DNA of 63,881 bases from Nitrospinaceae bacterium (GCA_023271875.1 JALPWY010000005.1:1-63881), one strand, 5' to 3'; positions 9,357 to 19,126 are shown, counted from the first letter of the stretch. The notes: a model not told the origin generated them from the sequence alone. Made by a program: numbers and translations.

Positions 9357-10178
9357 TCAACAAATCAATGCGCCAAGTTGGGAAAAAGCATCACCACTTT
9401 TTAGCGGGATGAAAACTTCTGCTTGGGCTATCTTATTAGCAGATTGGTCCGGGTTTATATTGATAAGCTTCGCACCTCTATTTTTAAGTTCAAGCGCAAG
9501 GTAGTCATTGGTGGGGACTGCTCCCGAACTACCAACCAATAAGGCAAGGTCGACTCCTTTTATTAGGAAATTTTCAAAGTTTTTTTCTTGTTCTGGGTGG
9601 CCCACATACTCCATATCCCCGAACATCAGGATGTGAGGTCGCGCAGTGCCATGGCATTGAGGGCAGGTCGGATAGTTTGAAGCTCTCATTGTTTGCCGGT
9701 CAAGCTTACAAAGGGGGACGGTTTCTTCAGTCCAGAAAGCATGTGAACAAACATCAAGACATTGGAGTCGCCACATCGATCCGTGCACTTCTATTACTTT
9801 ATTGGTAGAGCACCCTGAACGAAGATGGTAGCCATCTGTATTAGTGGTGTGTATGAACGCATCCTCAAAGTGATTTTTCATCCATTGATCGATGACCTCA
9901 TAGCCTTCATGCGGCATGTTTTCGTTGGCATTTTGTCGCCTCCATTCATAAAAGGCCCATGCGTGTGGCAATTCATTGCGGAAGGCCCATGGGCTTGCCA
10001 GGTCCTGAGCTTGAAGATTTTTTTCTTTAAACGGGGGAAAGTTTTTCCAGTAGCCATCTTTATCCCTGAAAGTTGGGATATTGGAGTCTGCGCTCATTCC
10101 AGCGCTTGTAAGGAATAACGCACGTTTTGCGCTACTGATTAACTCTGCTGCTTGCAGGATTACTTTATGCGTCACCAT
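9357..10178 (-). CDS. Sir2-family (sirtuin-like) NAD-dependent protein
   Basis: Sirtuin landmarks are present in order: TSAGMSADSNIPTFRDKDGYW (NAD-binding loop, Ser for the usual Gly before IP), TTNTDGYHLRSG (normally QNID.LH..AG), catalytic-type VIEVHGSM with His near residue 132, zinc-ligand cysteines in C.DVC and CPQCHG, RPHILMFGDMEY, and GSSGAVPTN. The altered second motif puts it in a divergent branch, so deacylase activity is likely but not certain. The frame can be read upstream to 10238, but ATG 10178 gives only a 14-base overlap with the preceding HD gene and a normal Sir2 N-terminus. The overlap indicates co-translation with the HD protein. Confidence 0.88.
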   Translation of the reverse strand: MVTHKVILQAAELISSAKRALFLTSAGMSADSNIPTFRDKDGYWKNFPPFKEKNLQAQDLASPWAFRNELPHAWAFYEWRRQNANENMPHEGYEVIDQWMKNHFEDAFIHTTNTDGYHLRSGCSTNKVIEVHGSMWRLQCLDVCSHAFWTEETVPLCKLDRQTMRASNYPTCPQCHGTARPHILMFGDMEYVGHPEQEKNFENFLIKGVDLALLVGSSGAVPTNDYLALELKNRGAKLININPDQSANKIAQAEVFIPLKSGDAFSQLGALIC

Positions 10179-10818
10179 CCCATTCCTTGTGGAAGCGGTC
10201 CAGGTATTTTTCCATGAAAAGGTGTCTTTGCTCAGCAAGTTTTTTGGCGGACTCCGTATTCATGCGATCCTTGAGCAATAAAAGCTTTTCATGGAAATGA
10301 TTGATCGTGTGCCCTTTGTTGTTTTTGTAGTGCTCAAAATTTTTATGCATGACAGGAGCTTCTTCGGGATGATACATCAATCGATTTTTGTTTCCGCCAT
10401 AGGCAAAGGTTCGCGCAATCCCCACTGCTCCTATGGCGTCTAGGCGGTCCGCGTCTTGTACTATTTTACCTTCAATCGTGCCCATGGGTGTGGCTACGCC
10501 TGCACCCTTGTATGATAACGTTGAAATGATTTCGCACACTTCATCAACTAGTCCTGGATCGACTCCATTCTTATTTAGCCAGGCGGCAGCCTGCCTAGGG
10601 CCTGCGGATTCGTCCCCGTCATTAAATTTCCAATCCGCAATATCGTGCAGTAGGGCAGCGAGTTCCACGATCGTTTGGTCTGCGTTTTCCTTTTGAGCAA
10701 TTTTTTTTGCGATAGACCAGACACGATAGACATGCCACCAGTCGTGACCTGAGCCATCATCAGCTAACTCTTTTTCTACGTAAAGACGAGTTTTTTCGAT
10801 GAGTTTTTTAGTGTCCAT
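10165..10818 (-). CDS. HD-domain phosphohydrolase (YedJ-like)
   Basis: A 217-residue metal-dependent HD hydrolase. The metal ligands are visible as HDWWHVYRVWSIA (first His), AALLHDIADWK (HD doublet), and QDADRLDAIGAVGIARTF (late Asp). This pattern is typical of the YedJ/YpgQ group, whose members hydrolyse nucleotides or related phosphoesters; the substrate is unknown here. It overlaps the Sir2-like gene by 14 bases, so the two form a two-gene operon. A link between NAD-dependent deacylation and nucleotide clean-up would be speculative. Confidence 0.88.
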   Translation of the reverse strand: MDTKKLIEKTRLYVEKELADDGSGHDWWHVYRVWSIAKKIAQKENADQTIVELAALLHDIADWKFNDGDESAGPRQAAAWLNKNGVDPGLVDEVCEIISTLSYKGAGVATPMGTIEGKIVQDADRLDAIGAVGIARTFAYGGNKNRLMYHPEEAPVMHKNFEHYKNNKGHTINHFHEKLLLLKDRMNTESAKKLAEQRHLFMEKYLDRFHKEWDGDA

Positions 10819-10919
10819 TCTTATAATTTGCGCAAGCTAGATAATAGTCGTACCCTACTTTAGTTATTTTAGCACACACAATATTATGATATTTTTTCAA
10901 GGTTGGTGGGTCTACAGTT

Positions 10920-11597
10920 ATGACACATATTCAAAACTCTGTTTACCACCCGGGAGATTCTATTCTTCATTCAACCGGGACCCGCAGCAAAATACTTCTA
11001 GCTCTTGCTTGCATATTTGTCACGGGTACCGGGGGTGGATTGGCGCTCCTTTTTATGTTTTTTTTGTGCCACCTGGGAATGCTGGTTTCTGGAATATTTA
11101 TCTTGGATGCGTGGAAACGTTTGGCGGCGCTGAAAATTTTATTTTTGGTGCTTGGTGCGACACCTTTGTTTTTGACTCCAGGGGCTCCGCTTTATTTCTT
11201 CGGTGAATTTTCCCTTCCGATCACAAAAGAGGGTCTGGAGTGTAGTGTTTTTACAGTGTCAAGACTGGTATGCATGGTATGGATTTCCATGATCCTGGTA
11301 GGGACAACGTCACCACAGTCTCTTATGGAAATAGTTACTGGTTCAAGGTTAAATGTTTTTACAAAGAGCAAAACCCTGCAGGAATTTGTGCTGGTCGGAA
11401 TATTGTCGTTTCAGATCCTGCCTGACCTTCTTGTTGAAGCTGAAGAAACAATAGGAGCTTGCTGGCGGCAAGGCAAGGTCCAAGTTAAGGGTAGTCGCTT
11501 GGAGACGGTGAAAGAAATGGTGCGGTCAATCATCATGTGGGTTGTTACGGTGCTTTCCGATCCGAAGCGAGTTATGGATAGAGTTGAAAAATCGTAG
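10920..11597 (+). CDS. Energy-coupling factor transporter T component-like membrane protein
   Basis: A 225-residue integral membrane protein. The N-terminal SVYHPGDSILHSTGTRSKIL matches the conserved PGDS.LH..D.R.K opening of EcfT/CbiQ proteins. Several transmembrane helices follow (ALACIFVTGTGGGLALLFMF, LAALKILFLVLGATPLFL), then the coupling-helix region with TVSRLVCMVWISMILVGTTS. EcfT couples ATPases to substrate-binding S subunits for vitamin or metal uptake. No EcfA ATPase or S component is encoded nearby, so it is an orphan T component and its substrate is unknown. Start ATG 10920. Confidence 0.75.
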   Translation: MTHIQNSVYHPGDSILHSTGTRSKILLALACIFVTGTGGGLALLFMFFLCHLGMLVSGIFILDAWKRLAALKILFLVLGATPLFLTPGAPLYFFGEFSLPITKEGLECSVFTVSRLVCMVWISMILVGTTSPQSLMEIVTGSRLNVFTKSKTLQEFVLVGILSFQILPDLLVEAEETIGACWRQGKVQVKGSRLETVKEMVRSIIMWVVTVLSDPKRVMDRVEKS

Positions 11598-11639
11598 TTG
11601 ATGTGTTCCCTCCACAAGGAATAGTGAGTTTGCTTTGTC

Positions 11640-12329
11640 CTAGGATCGAGGATGGAGTCCGCATTCTTTGTGCTCAGGGTTTTCCCACCACCAGCGACCT
11701 GACCTTATATCCTCGCCGGTTTCTATCGAGCGCGTGCAAGGGGCGCATCCGATGCTCGGGTAACCTTTTTTATGCAGCGCGTTAATCGGGACATCGTTGG
11801 CTTTGATATATTCTTCGACCATGCTCAAGGACCAGTCTGCCAACGGATTGATCTTGATTATAGAGTTATGGTCATCGTCTGTGGCAACTTTTTGAACGTC
11901 GACTCGGGTTACTCCTTGCTCTCGTCGTAGACCTGTGATCCAGGCATCCAGGTTTGAGAGTGCACGATTAAGAGGTGCTACTTTGCGGATAGAACAACAC
12001 TCCTTTCTGTTTTCCACGCTTTCACGGAAAGAGAAGAACCCCTTGTCTTTCTGGAGAGCTTCTACTTTTTCTTTATCCGGGAAATAGGTCTTGATTGTAA
12101 TTCCGTACTTGGATCGCGCGCGCTCCATGACCTCGTAGGTTTCTTCGTGCAAGCGCCCCGTATCCAATGTGAATATTGTAATATCTCCCTGTAGTCCGAC
12201 CAGCAAGTCGATCAAGACCATATCTTCCATACCAAAACTGGAAGCGAGTCCCGCTTTTTGCCCGTATTTATTTTTAGCCCACTGCAAAATTTCTTGAGCT
12301 GATTTTGATTCAAAATTATTGTAATCCAT
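11640..12329 (-). CDS. cysH: Phosphoadenylyl/adenylyl-sulfate reductase (4Fe-4S type)
   Basis: Reduces activated sulfate (APS or PAPS) to sulfite in assimilatory sulfur metabolism, using thioredoxin. Visible motifs are the substrate-binding SSFGMEDMVLIDLL, TLDTGRLHEETYEV, the double cysteine KECCSIRKVAPL, GLRREQGVTRV, and the C-terminal IGCAPCT with the catalytic KECGLH. Both CC and C..C pairs are present, so a 4Fe-4S cluster is expected; this is the APS-reducing subgroup by family rule. It is convergent with the EcfT-like gene. The siroheme reductase at 48.4-50.8 kb could supply the next step (sulfite to sulfide). Confidence 0.95.
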   Translation of the reverse strand: MDYNNFESKSAQEILQWAKNKYGQKAGLASSFGMEDMVLIDLLVGLQGDITIFTLDTGRLHEETYEVMERARSKYGITIKTYFPDKEKVEALQKDKGFFSFRESVENRKECCSIRKVAPLNRALSNLDAWITGLRREQGVTRVDVQKVATDDDHNSIIKINPLADWSLSMVEEYIKANDVPINALHKKGYPSIGCAPCTRSIETGEDIRSGRWWWENPEHKECGLHPRS

Positions 12330-12699
12330 AACCTATGTTTACTACATTTGGACGGAAAAAGAAAATCGCGATCTTGAGGATATTTTTATACATGAACAAT
12401 ATCTTCCCGGCTAAGTTCAGGGCGTCCTTGTTTCGCACGGGTACCCTTGAGGGGGATTACTTCTTGACAGAATTCTGCCTTATATGTAGAGTTTTTTTAC
12501 TTCGAATACTTACTTGCTGTGCTGCTCCGTAAATAATTAATAGATGGCCTTGGTACTAGAAACGAGTGGCATCTTTAAAAATTGTAGTACTGTTTATCGT
12601 TGGTTTTTTTGGATTCTCAACTAGTTTCTACCACTCCTACTTGATTAAAAGATCACTAGCGTTTTACTCGTTTAGAAAATCTGATTGATTACACTGCCA
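12330..12699. other. Divergent intergenic region (cysH / htrA)
   Basis: About 370 bases between divergent genes, so it should contain both promoters. A TTGACA at about 12472 faces htrA, but its -10 partner is weak (TAGAGT), so no promoter is called. No RNA gene or convincing small frame was seen. Confidence 0.4.
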
Positions 12700-14058
12700 A
12701 TGAACCACTTGTTTAAGAAAGTTCAGTTCTTGAAGGCGATTGTTTTTTCGGTGTGCTTCATTTTATTTTTTTCTAACCCGGTACATGCGGATTCAACCGG
12801 ACAAAAACTTTTGGCCGATCTAGAGGAGGCGCTGGTGTCTCTTGCTGACAAGGTCCGTCCATCGGTAGTGAGTCTTTCTCCGTACGTTCCTCCTTCCCCT
12901 TCGATCCGCCGGCAAGGCGATCAATCCGGGGCGCCTGCTAATGCAGGCTCAGGGGTGATCATTGATGGAGCTAAGGGAATCATTGTTACCAATGGTCATG
13001 TTGTTCGGGGATCAGGGAAAGTCAAGGTCACCTTGCTCAGTGGGGAGGAAAAAATAGGCACCGTTTTGGGAGCAGATGAGGACACTGATATCGCTGTGGT
13101 TCAGATCGAAACGGAGATGCCTTTATCGACTGCTACATTGGGCGATTCCTCGGGACTCAAGATTGGGCAATTAGCGGTCGCGGTAGGAAATCCATATGGG
13201 CTCAATGATACGCTGACCTTTGGGATCATCAGCGGATTAAATAGGGAAAATGTGAACCTCTCACGCTACGAAGACTTTATTCAGACCGACGCATCGATTA
13301 ACCCCGGCAATAGTGGCGGGCCGCTATTGAATATTCGGGGCGATATCATAGGAATCAATACGGCCATCATCAACTATGCGCAGAGTATCGGATTTGCTAT
13401 TCCCTCCAACATTGTTCGTAAGGTTGTGGATGAGTTGCTTGAATTTGGGGAGGTTCGACGGGGTTGGTTGGGAGTTGGCATCGAGACGGTAACCGAGAAA
13501 ATTGCACAACAGGTAGAAGGGAAAGCAGGGGAGGGTGTTTGGGTAAACTCTGTTTTCGAGGGGGATCCTGCTCATCGGGCAGGGATTCGTATCGGAGATG
13601 TGATTTTAAGAATTGGTGGTACCGCTGTTGATACACCGAACAGGATGATCCGCCTAATAGGTGCTTTTTCGCCGGGACAATCGGTCAACTTGGATATTCT
13701 TCGAGACGGAAAGCGCAAAGTAGTAACCGTCAAGCTGGATAATCAGAAAAAAAGACCCGACAAAGTTTTTAAAAAGTCACTTCAGGATATAGATGAGCCC
13801 TCTCTGGGCGTAGAAGTAGAAAGCCTGGGTGGTGACCAAGGAATTATTGTGTCAAGGATTTACCCGGGTTCCACAGCCGATAAGCAGGGGCTTAAGATGG
13901 GAGATCAAATTGAGGCTATTAATGGGAGAACGGTCTTAAAAGTTATTGAATTTAAAGATGTTCTAAATTCTGTTTTAGAAGGCGGGGAAATACATGTATT
14001 GGTTTTAAGGGGGAAAGGTAAGTTACGCATTGAGTTAACGCAAAAAGGTTTAAATTGA
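12700..14058 (+). CDS. HtrA/DegP-family periplasmic serine protease
   Basis: A trypsin-like protease with two PDZ domains, acting in envelope protein quality control. A signal sequence (FSVCFILFFSNPVHA) is followed by the catalytic domain. The triad is visible: His in VTNGHVV (about residue 100), Asp in DEDTDIAVVQI (about 130) and Ser in NPGNSGGPLLN (about 205). PDZ1 spans ~255-350 (GWLGVGIETV, AGIRIGDVILRIGG) and PDZ2 ~365-450 (LGVEVESLGG, DKQGLKMGDQIEAINGR). A TTG at 12685 would add five residues, but ATG 12700 is preferred. It is intact and of normal length (452 residues). Confidence 0.95.
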   Translation: MNHLFKKVQFLKAIVFSVCFILFFSNPVHADSTGQKLLADLEEALVSLADKVRPSVVSLSPYVPPSPSIRRQGDQSGAPANAGSGVIIDGAKGIIVTNGHVVRGSGKVKVTLLSGEEKIGTVLGADEDTDIAVVQIETEMPLSTATLGDSSGLKIGQLAVAVGNPYGLNDTLTFGIISGLNRENVNLSRYEDFIQTDASINPGNSGGPLLNIRGDIIGINTAIINYAQSIGFAIPSNIVRKVVDELLEFGEVRRGWLGVGIETVTEKIAQQVEGKAGEGVWVNSVFEGDPAHRAGIRIGDVILRIGGTAVDTPNRMIRLIGAFSPGQSVNLDILRDGKRKVVTVKLDNQKKRPDKVFKKSLQDIDEPSLGVEVESLGGDQGIIVSRIYPGSTADKQGLKMGDQIEAINGRTVLKVIEFKDVLNSVLEGGEIHVLVLRGKGKLRIELTQKGLN

Positions 14059-14122
14059 GCTTTGCAAATAGGGTGAAAAAATGATAAATTCCCCGAGTTA
14101 AAATTGTACATTTGTTGAATAG

Positions 14123-14144
14123 AACGGTGGCAGTAGCCGTTTTT
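14123..14144 (+). terminator. Probable rho-independent terminator after htrA
   Basis: A short stem AACGG/CCGTT with a 9-base loop, followed by TTTTTA and more T-rich sequence. It separates htrA from the multicopper oxidase gene. The stem is short, so confidence is moderate. Confidence 0.45.
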
Positions 14145-14197
14145 ATATATTTTTTTAATTTTTTTTGTCTGTTTACATTTCCAAGGGAGGTATCAAC

Positions 14198-17100
14198 ATG
14201 TTAAGTCGCGTCGCAAAAGGCTGGAAGTCATTGCAAGCGCTAGTTGTTCTTACTTTAGCCTTTAGTTTTGGGCTTGTTTCGAACGCCATCGCTATAACTG
14301 AACATAGCGCATCTGATCACAAAGCGAAAAAAGCACATGACCGCCCAGCCTGGCTGGAAAAGCTAGAAGCCCAAATCGACTACGAAGAAATGATGGAAGG
14401 TATGGAAGGCCGACAGGATCGTCTAGACAAAACTTTTATGCAGTTGATGGATAGGTTGCAGGACAAAATTAAGGAACACGCGACTCCAGCCTCCACAGGT
14501 GGTGGATTTCATGACTCCTGGTCAGCGCACCAGTTACAGCAAAGTTATTTGCTTGGGCCTGTCGAAGCGACAGAAAAAGTTTTTAAAGGTGCGCACTGTA
14601 CGAGCAACGCTCCGGTTAAAAAATACGACGTTGTTGCTATTAATGTTGAAATTACTTTGAATGCGTGGGGTGATTATTATCCTGGTTATACATATGTTCT
14701 TAGGGAAGATATAAAGAGGGTCAGAGCAGAGGAAGAAAAGAATGCTGCAGCCCGTGAACATGAAAATGATCCAGGTGCTGTATCTCAAGGTTTGCAGGGT
14801 GATGCTATTCAGCCACTTGTTATTCGCGCCAATCAAGGTGATTGCCTTAGGGTCACATTTACTAATGAGCTAGAGGATGAAGACGCTGGTTTTCAAGTCA
14901 ATGGATCAGCGATGATCATCAGTTCTTCAGGGTTACCAGCCAGCGCTGCTTCTGCTGGCGGTATTACATTAGCTGGCGAATCTCAAGAATTTGAGTGGAT
15001 GATTCCGATCGATGAGCAGGAAGGAAGTCATATGATCATGAGTCATGCTGGACGTGATCCATCCTCTTTGGGACTTACAGGAGTGATGGTTGTTGAACCT
15101 AAGGGTTCAAGATATCTTGATCCTTGGACTTCAAAGCCAATGAAAAGTGGCTGGGAGGCAATGATTGTCAACGATGAGGAGAGAGATTTTCGAGAATTTA
15201 CTATTATTTACCATGAAGTTGGTGACGAATCGTTCCGCCCGCTTAATCGTCATGGTGAGATGATTCCACAGCGAGACCCGATGACAGATGCCTACCGCCC
15301 TTCGGCAAGAGCTATCAATATGCGCAGTGAGCCATTCGGTATCAATAATCTGGCACAGCAGGAGAAGAGATTTCACTTTGAGGATGAGTCCTTAGCTTAC
15401 AGCTCTTATACTTTCGGTGATGCTCCGACAACAATTCCACGATCATATCTTGGTGATCCTGCGAAGTTTCGACTTGTACATGGTGGCGGTGAGGTATTTC
15501 ATTCACACCATCCACACGGAGGCACCATTCGCTGGACTCGTAATCCACAGAGTATAAATAATTTAACGAATCTGACTCAGGCTGCCTACGATGGTCCGGT
15601 AAAATACCCCATTGTTCGCACTACATCGGATAGAGTTGATGTTCAGGTAATCGGTCCTGCCGAAACGGTGGATCTTGAGACCGAGTGTGGTTCTGGTCTT
15701 TGCCAGCGCTTAGCTGGGGATTTTCTGTTCCACTGTCATGTAGCGCATCACTATGTTGCAGGTATGTGGGGTTACTGGAGGGTTTATAATACCCTTCAAA
15801 ATGGGAATTATCCTTTTGGCAGCACTGATACGATGCGCCCATTGGCAGAACTTCCTGATCGTAAGGGGCGAATTCCTCAAGGTGTGTCTTCTGACAAATT
15901 GGTCGGTAAGACAATGGACTGGTTCGGTACCAAGTTCAAGATTGTTAAGAAAGGGAAAAGTGACTGGACCAAGGAGGAACGGGTAGTCAACATTAAAGAT
16001 TGGGTTAAGTATATGTTGCCCCCTCAGGGTCGCCCTGGTCATACTGATGATGAGAAAGGACAAATTTTATCCTATGACGGATCTGTTTGGGATTATGACT
16101 GGAAGGGTGTTACGGCCTTGTCCGAGAGAGAATCGACGGACAAAAACCCAAAACATTTTCCACCTCATCCTGGGAAGCGGCATCCGATTCAGTTCAGTCC
16201 TTTGACTGGGAAGTTGTCTTTTCCGCATATGAATCCACATTTTGGCAAACGTGTGCCTTTCGCCCGTAACCATGGTGGTGCCCCCTGGCTGGAGCCTTTC
16301 CATATGCAGACAGACCCAGGGGTTATTACTAAGACGGAATCTGGTAGTTCGCGAAGTGGTCCCGATATGGAGAACACGGGTGGCGCCAAACCGGGTGAAC
16401 AGGGGCGTTGGAGTTTATGTCCTCCAGGTGCAGGTAGAAAGCAATATAATCTGCATTTTATCAATACGCCGATCCAGCTTTCCGACGCGATTGGAAAGGA
16501 GCCTCCGCTCATCGATAAGTACGGTCTCATTTATGTGATCGATGAAGAGATGGCTGAGAAAAAAGCTGATCCTAAGAAAGCCATACCTCTAGTCATTCGT
16601 GCCAATGTTTATGACTGTGTTGACGTCCTTTTGACCAGTGAGTGGAATGATGATGACTTTACCAACTTTCAGATGTCGAAGATTAATATTCATCCTCATT
16701 TCTTTCAGTTTGACAACCAGGCGTCTGATGGCGTGATCACAGGTATGTCCTATGACCAGTCCATGAGGTCTTATGTACAGTTTGATAAGAAAATGAAAGA
16801 TGGACATCATGTCGGTCTGCCTGTTCCGATGAACGCCAAGCTTTTAAAGGCTACGAAGCCTGGAGATACTACGGTGGAAATCGAGATGGCCAATCATTCC
16901 ACACCTTTCCATGCCGGTGCAGATATCATTGTAGGTATCGAAGTGCCTAACGGTAAGGATGCTCGATGGATTAAATCAATCACGCCTGATCCTGGTAAAG
17001 GTTTTGCTAAAGATAACAAATACACGATTACATTCACTGAGGGTATGACTCATGCTCACAAGGCAGGTCAGATCGTTAGTACCGAATACGTGCGTTACCG

Positions 17101-19126
17101 ATGGTGGGTTGATGTAGATCTGGGTCTTGTGTTCTGGCATGACCATGCATTTGGTGCGACCACTTGGCCGCATGGTGGAATCGGTTCGACAATTGTTGAG
17201 CCTTGGGGATCGACGTATCATGATCCGCAGACAGGGGAATTAATACGAAGCGGTCCTGTAGCGGATATTCATGGTACAGAGCCGGTAGCCTATAACAGAA
17301 CAGGTAGTTTTAGAGAGTTTGTTGCTCAGGTGAGTGACACTGTGCCTCATACGGCACAACTTGTCACCGCTGGAAATCCACCGGGGCTTTCACGTGAGAA
17401 CGCCATTGCAGCAGGTCAATCCATCTCTTTTCAGATGCCTACAACTATGTTAGAGGTGGCCTTTCCTCATCTGAACGGTGGTACGCATACCACAGGCGGC
17501 GCATTTAACTTTCGAAGCGCATCCCTTACAGCAAGGCTTAACTCGAATGCTGATCCGTCTAAGGTCTTTAGTAGTAAGACGCATGGGGATCCATCAACTC
17601 CGCTTTTGCGTGCTTATATTGGTGATTCAATCTTGTTCCGACTTCTTTCAGGAATGCAGAATGAGACTCACACTTTCGTTGTTTCCGGTCATGGTTACCG
17701 TCCTGAAAGATATGATGGAGATTCAAGAGTTACCAACACTATTCACATAGGAATTGCCGAACGGTACGACCTTGCTACTACAGCAGGTGGGTATCAGGAG
17801 ATGGCTGGTGATTATCTTTACTATAATGGCCGTACATCCAAATTATCTGAGGGTAGTTGGGGGATCGTCCGTGTCCATGACAAGTTGCAGAAGGATCTCA
17901 AGCCTCTTCCTAACAACCTGAAACCTAGAAAATCTGCCAAGCAACTTTGTCCAAAAGGTGCCCCGGTTAAAAATTTCAGCGTCGTTGCTATCAATACCGC
18001 GCTGAAGTTTAATCCAAACACCGAGGATGAAATTGAAGTTGATTTTGAAAGGAAGCTACAGCTTACTAATGCCGATGCCAAAATCTTTGCCCTTGAAGGC
18101 GAAATGGCGAAGGCAGCGTCAGATGGAAAGCACCCTCATCCGTTGACACTACGTGCCAATATTGGGGAGTGCATTAAAATTAAGCTGACGAATCGCTTGA
18201 AAAAAAGCAACGCTTCTATTCACGCGAATAACATAGCCTTTGATCCTCTGGATTCTCAAGGGATCAATGTGGGTAATAATCCTGGTGATCAGACAGTTAA
18301 ACCTGGTAAATCCAAGGTATACACTTTCTATGCGCATAAGGATTTTAATATAAATGGGGCTCTACTTTGGGATTTTGGGGATATTACATCCAATATTCGA
18401 AGTGGTATGTACGGTGGTATCATAATCGGCCCTAAAGGTTCTGTGTACCGCGATCCGGAGACCGGGAAAGATATTTCTCTGGGTAACTCTTGGAAGGCGG
18501 ATGTGATCATCGACAAGTCCTATCCGGAAAACCAAAATCTTGAAAACTATCGAGATTTCGCGTTATATTTTCAGGATGAAGACAATATCCTTGGCACCTC
18601 ATTTATGCCCTATCTGCAGAATGTTGCGGGACTTACAGGCGTGAACTATCGTCTTGAGCCGTGGACTTATCGCGAAGATGAGGGTTGTGAGTTGGGTAAT
18701 ATGTTCACTGCCTGTGTTGCTGCGGATGGAGATCCGGCGACACCAATCCTTAAAGCGCATGCCGGAGATCGTGTCATGGTTAATATTTTTGGCGCTCATA
18801 ACGAGCAAAACCAAATGTTTAATATGGATGGTCACCAGTGGCGTCGCCATCTGAATCAGGAAGGTTCTGACATGATTGATGTGCAACAATTTGGTGGCGG
18901 TGAGTATATTCAGGCATTTGTTAATGCTGGTGGAACCTATAGCAACCCAGGTACTTACTTGTGGTTGAATTCACGTACTCCTTACCAGCAAGCAGGCCAG
19001 TGGGGTTACTTCAAAGTACTCCCTGTAGGTGAGCGTTCTATCCTACCTTTGGGTGGGGCAGCTCCAAAAGTTGGGAAGACAGCCGCTAAAGGAGTTGGTG
19101 ACGACGTGTTATCAATGAACAGGTAA
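14198..19126 (+). CDS. Giant secreted multicopper oxidase, MofA-like (putative Mn(II)/metal oxidase)
   Basis: A 1642-residue exported protein. Start ATG 14198 is set by AAGGGAGG 7-8 bases upstream; a signal peptide (LVVLTLAFSFGLVSNAIA) follows. It contains six cupredoxin-like domains as three two-domain units. Copper ligands are confined to domains 2 and 3: HxxHPH at ~435-440, HCHVAHHYVAGM at ~512-523 (T1 Cys, His and axial Met; T3 His), HPH at ~832-834, and HDH at ~981-983. Together these give a complete T1 site and trinuclear cluster. Segments such as FPHMNPHFGKR, QFDNQASDGVITG and EPWGSTYHDPQTG resemble MofA/MnxG manganese oxidases, which share this unusual length. Domains 4-6 lack the motifs and look structural. 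Mn(II) oxidation is inference; other substrates are possible. It is followed by a strong terminator. Confidence 0.88.
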   Translation: MLSRVAKGWKSLQALVVLTLAFSFGLVSNAIAITEHSASDHKAKKAHDRPAWLEKLEAQIDYEEMMEGMEGRQDRLDKTFMQLMDRLQDKIKEHATPASTGGGFHDSWSAHQLQQSYLLGPVEATEKVFKGAHCTSNAPVKKYDVVAINVEITLNAWGDYYPGYTYVLREDIKRVRAEEEKNAAAREHENDPGAVSQGLQGDAIQPLVIRANQGDCLRVTFTNELEDEDAGFQVNGSAMIISSSGLPASAASAGGITLAGESQEFEWMIPIDEQEGSHMIMSHAGRDPSSLGLTGVMVVEPKGSRYLDPWTSKPMKSGWEAMIVNDEERDFREFTIIYHEVGDESFRPLNRHGEMIPQRDPMTDAYRPSARAINMRSEPFGINNLAQQEKRFHFEDESLAYSSYTFGDAPTTIPRSYLGDPAKFRLVHGGGEVFHSHHPHGGTIRWTRNPQSINNLTNLTQAAYDGPVKYPIVRTTSDRVDVQVIGPAETVDLETECGSGLCQRLAGDFLFHCHVAHHYVAGMWGYWRVYNTLQNGNYPFGSTDTMRPLAELPDRKGRIPQGVSSDKLVGKTMDWFGTKFKIVKKGKSDWTKEERVVNIKDWVKYMLPPQGRPGHTDDEKGQILSYDGSVWDYDWKGVTALSERESTDKNPKHFPPHPGKRHPIQFSPLTGKLSFPHMNPHFGKRVPFARNHGGAPWLEPFHMQTDPGVITKTESGSSRSGPDMENTGGAKPGEQGRWSLCPPGAGRKQYNLHFINTPIQLSDAIGKEPPLIDKYGLIYVIDEEMAEKKADPKKAIPLVIRANVYDCVDVLLTSEWNDDDFTNFQMSKINIHPHFFQFDNQASDGVITGMSYDQSMRSYVQFDKKMKDGHHVGLPVPMNAKLLKATKPGDTTVEIEMANHSTPFHAGADIIVGIEVPNGKDARWIKSITPDPGKGFAKDNKYTITFTEGMTHAHKAGQIVSTEYVRYRWWVDVDLGLVFWHDHAFGATTWPHGGIGSTIVEPWGSTYHDPQTGELIRSGPVADIHGTEPVAYNRTGSFREFVAQVSDTVPHTAQLVTAGNPPGLSRENAIAAGQSISFQMPTTMLEVAFPHLNGGTHTTGGAFNFRSASLTARLNSNADPSKVFSSKTHGDPSTPLLRAYIGDSILFRLLSGMQNETHTFVVSGHGYRPERYDGDSRVTNTIHIGIAERYDLATTAGGYQEMAGDYLYYNGRTSKLSEGSWGIVRVHDKLQKDLKPLPNNLKPRKSAKQLCPKGAPVKNFSVVAINTALKFNPNTEDEIEVDFERKLQLTNADAKIFALEGEMAKAASDGKHPHPLTLRANIGECIKIKLTNRLKKSNASIHANNIAFDPLDSQGINVGNNPGDQTVKPGKSKVYTFYAHKDFNINGALLWDFGDITSNIRSGMYGGIIIGPKGSVYRDPETGKDISLGNSWKADVIIDKSYPENQNLENYRDFALYFQDEDNILGTSFMPYLQNVAGLTGVNYRLEPWTYREDEGCELGNMFTACVAADGDPATPILKAHAGDRVMVNIFGAHNEQNQMFNMDGHQWRRHLNQEGSDMIDVQQFGGGEYIQAFVNAGGTYSNPGTYLWLNSRTPYQQAGQWGYFKVLPVGERSILPLGGAAPKVGKTAAKGVGDDVLSMNR

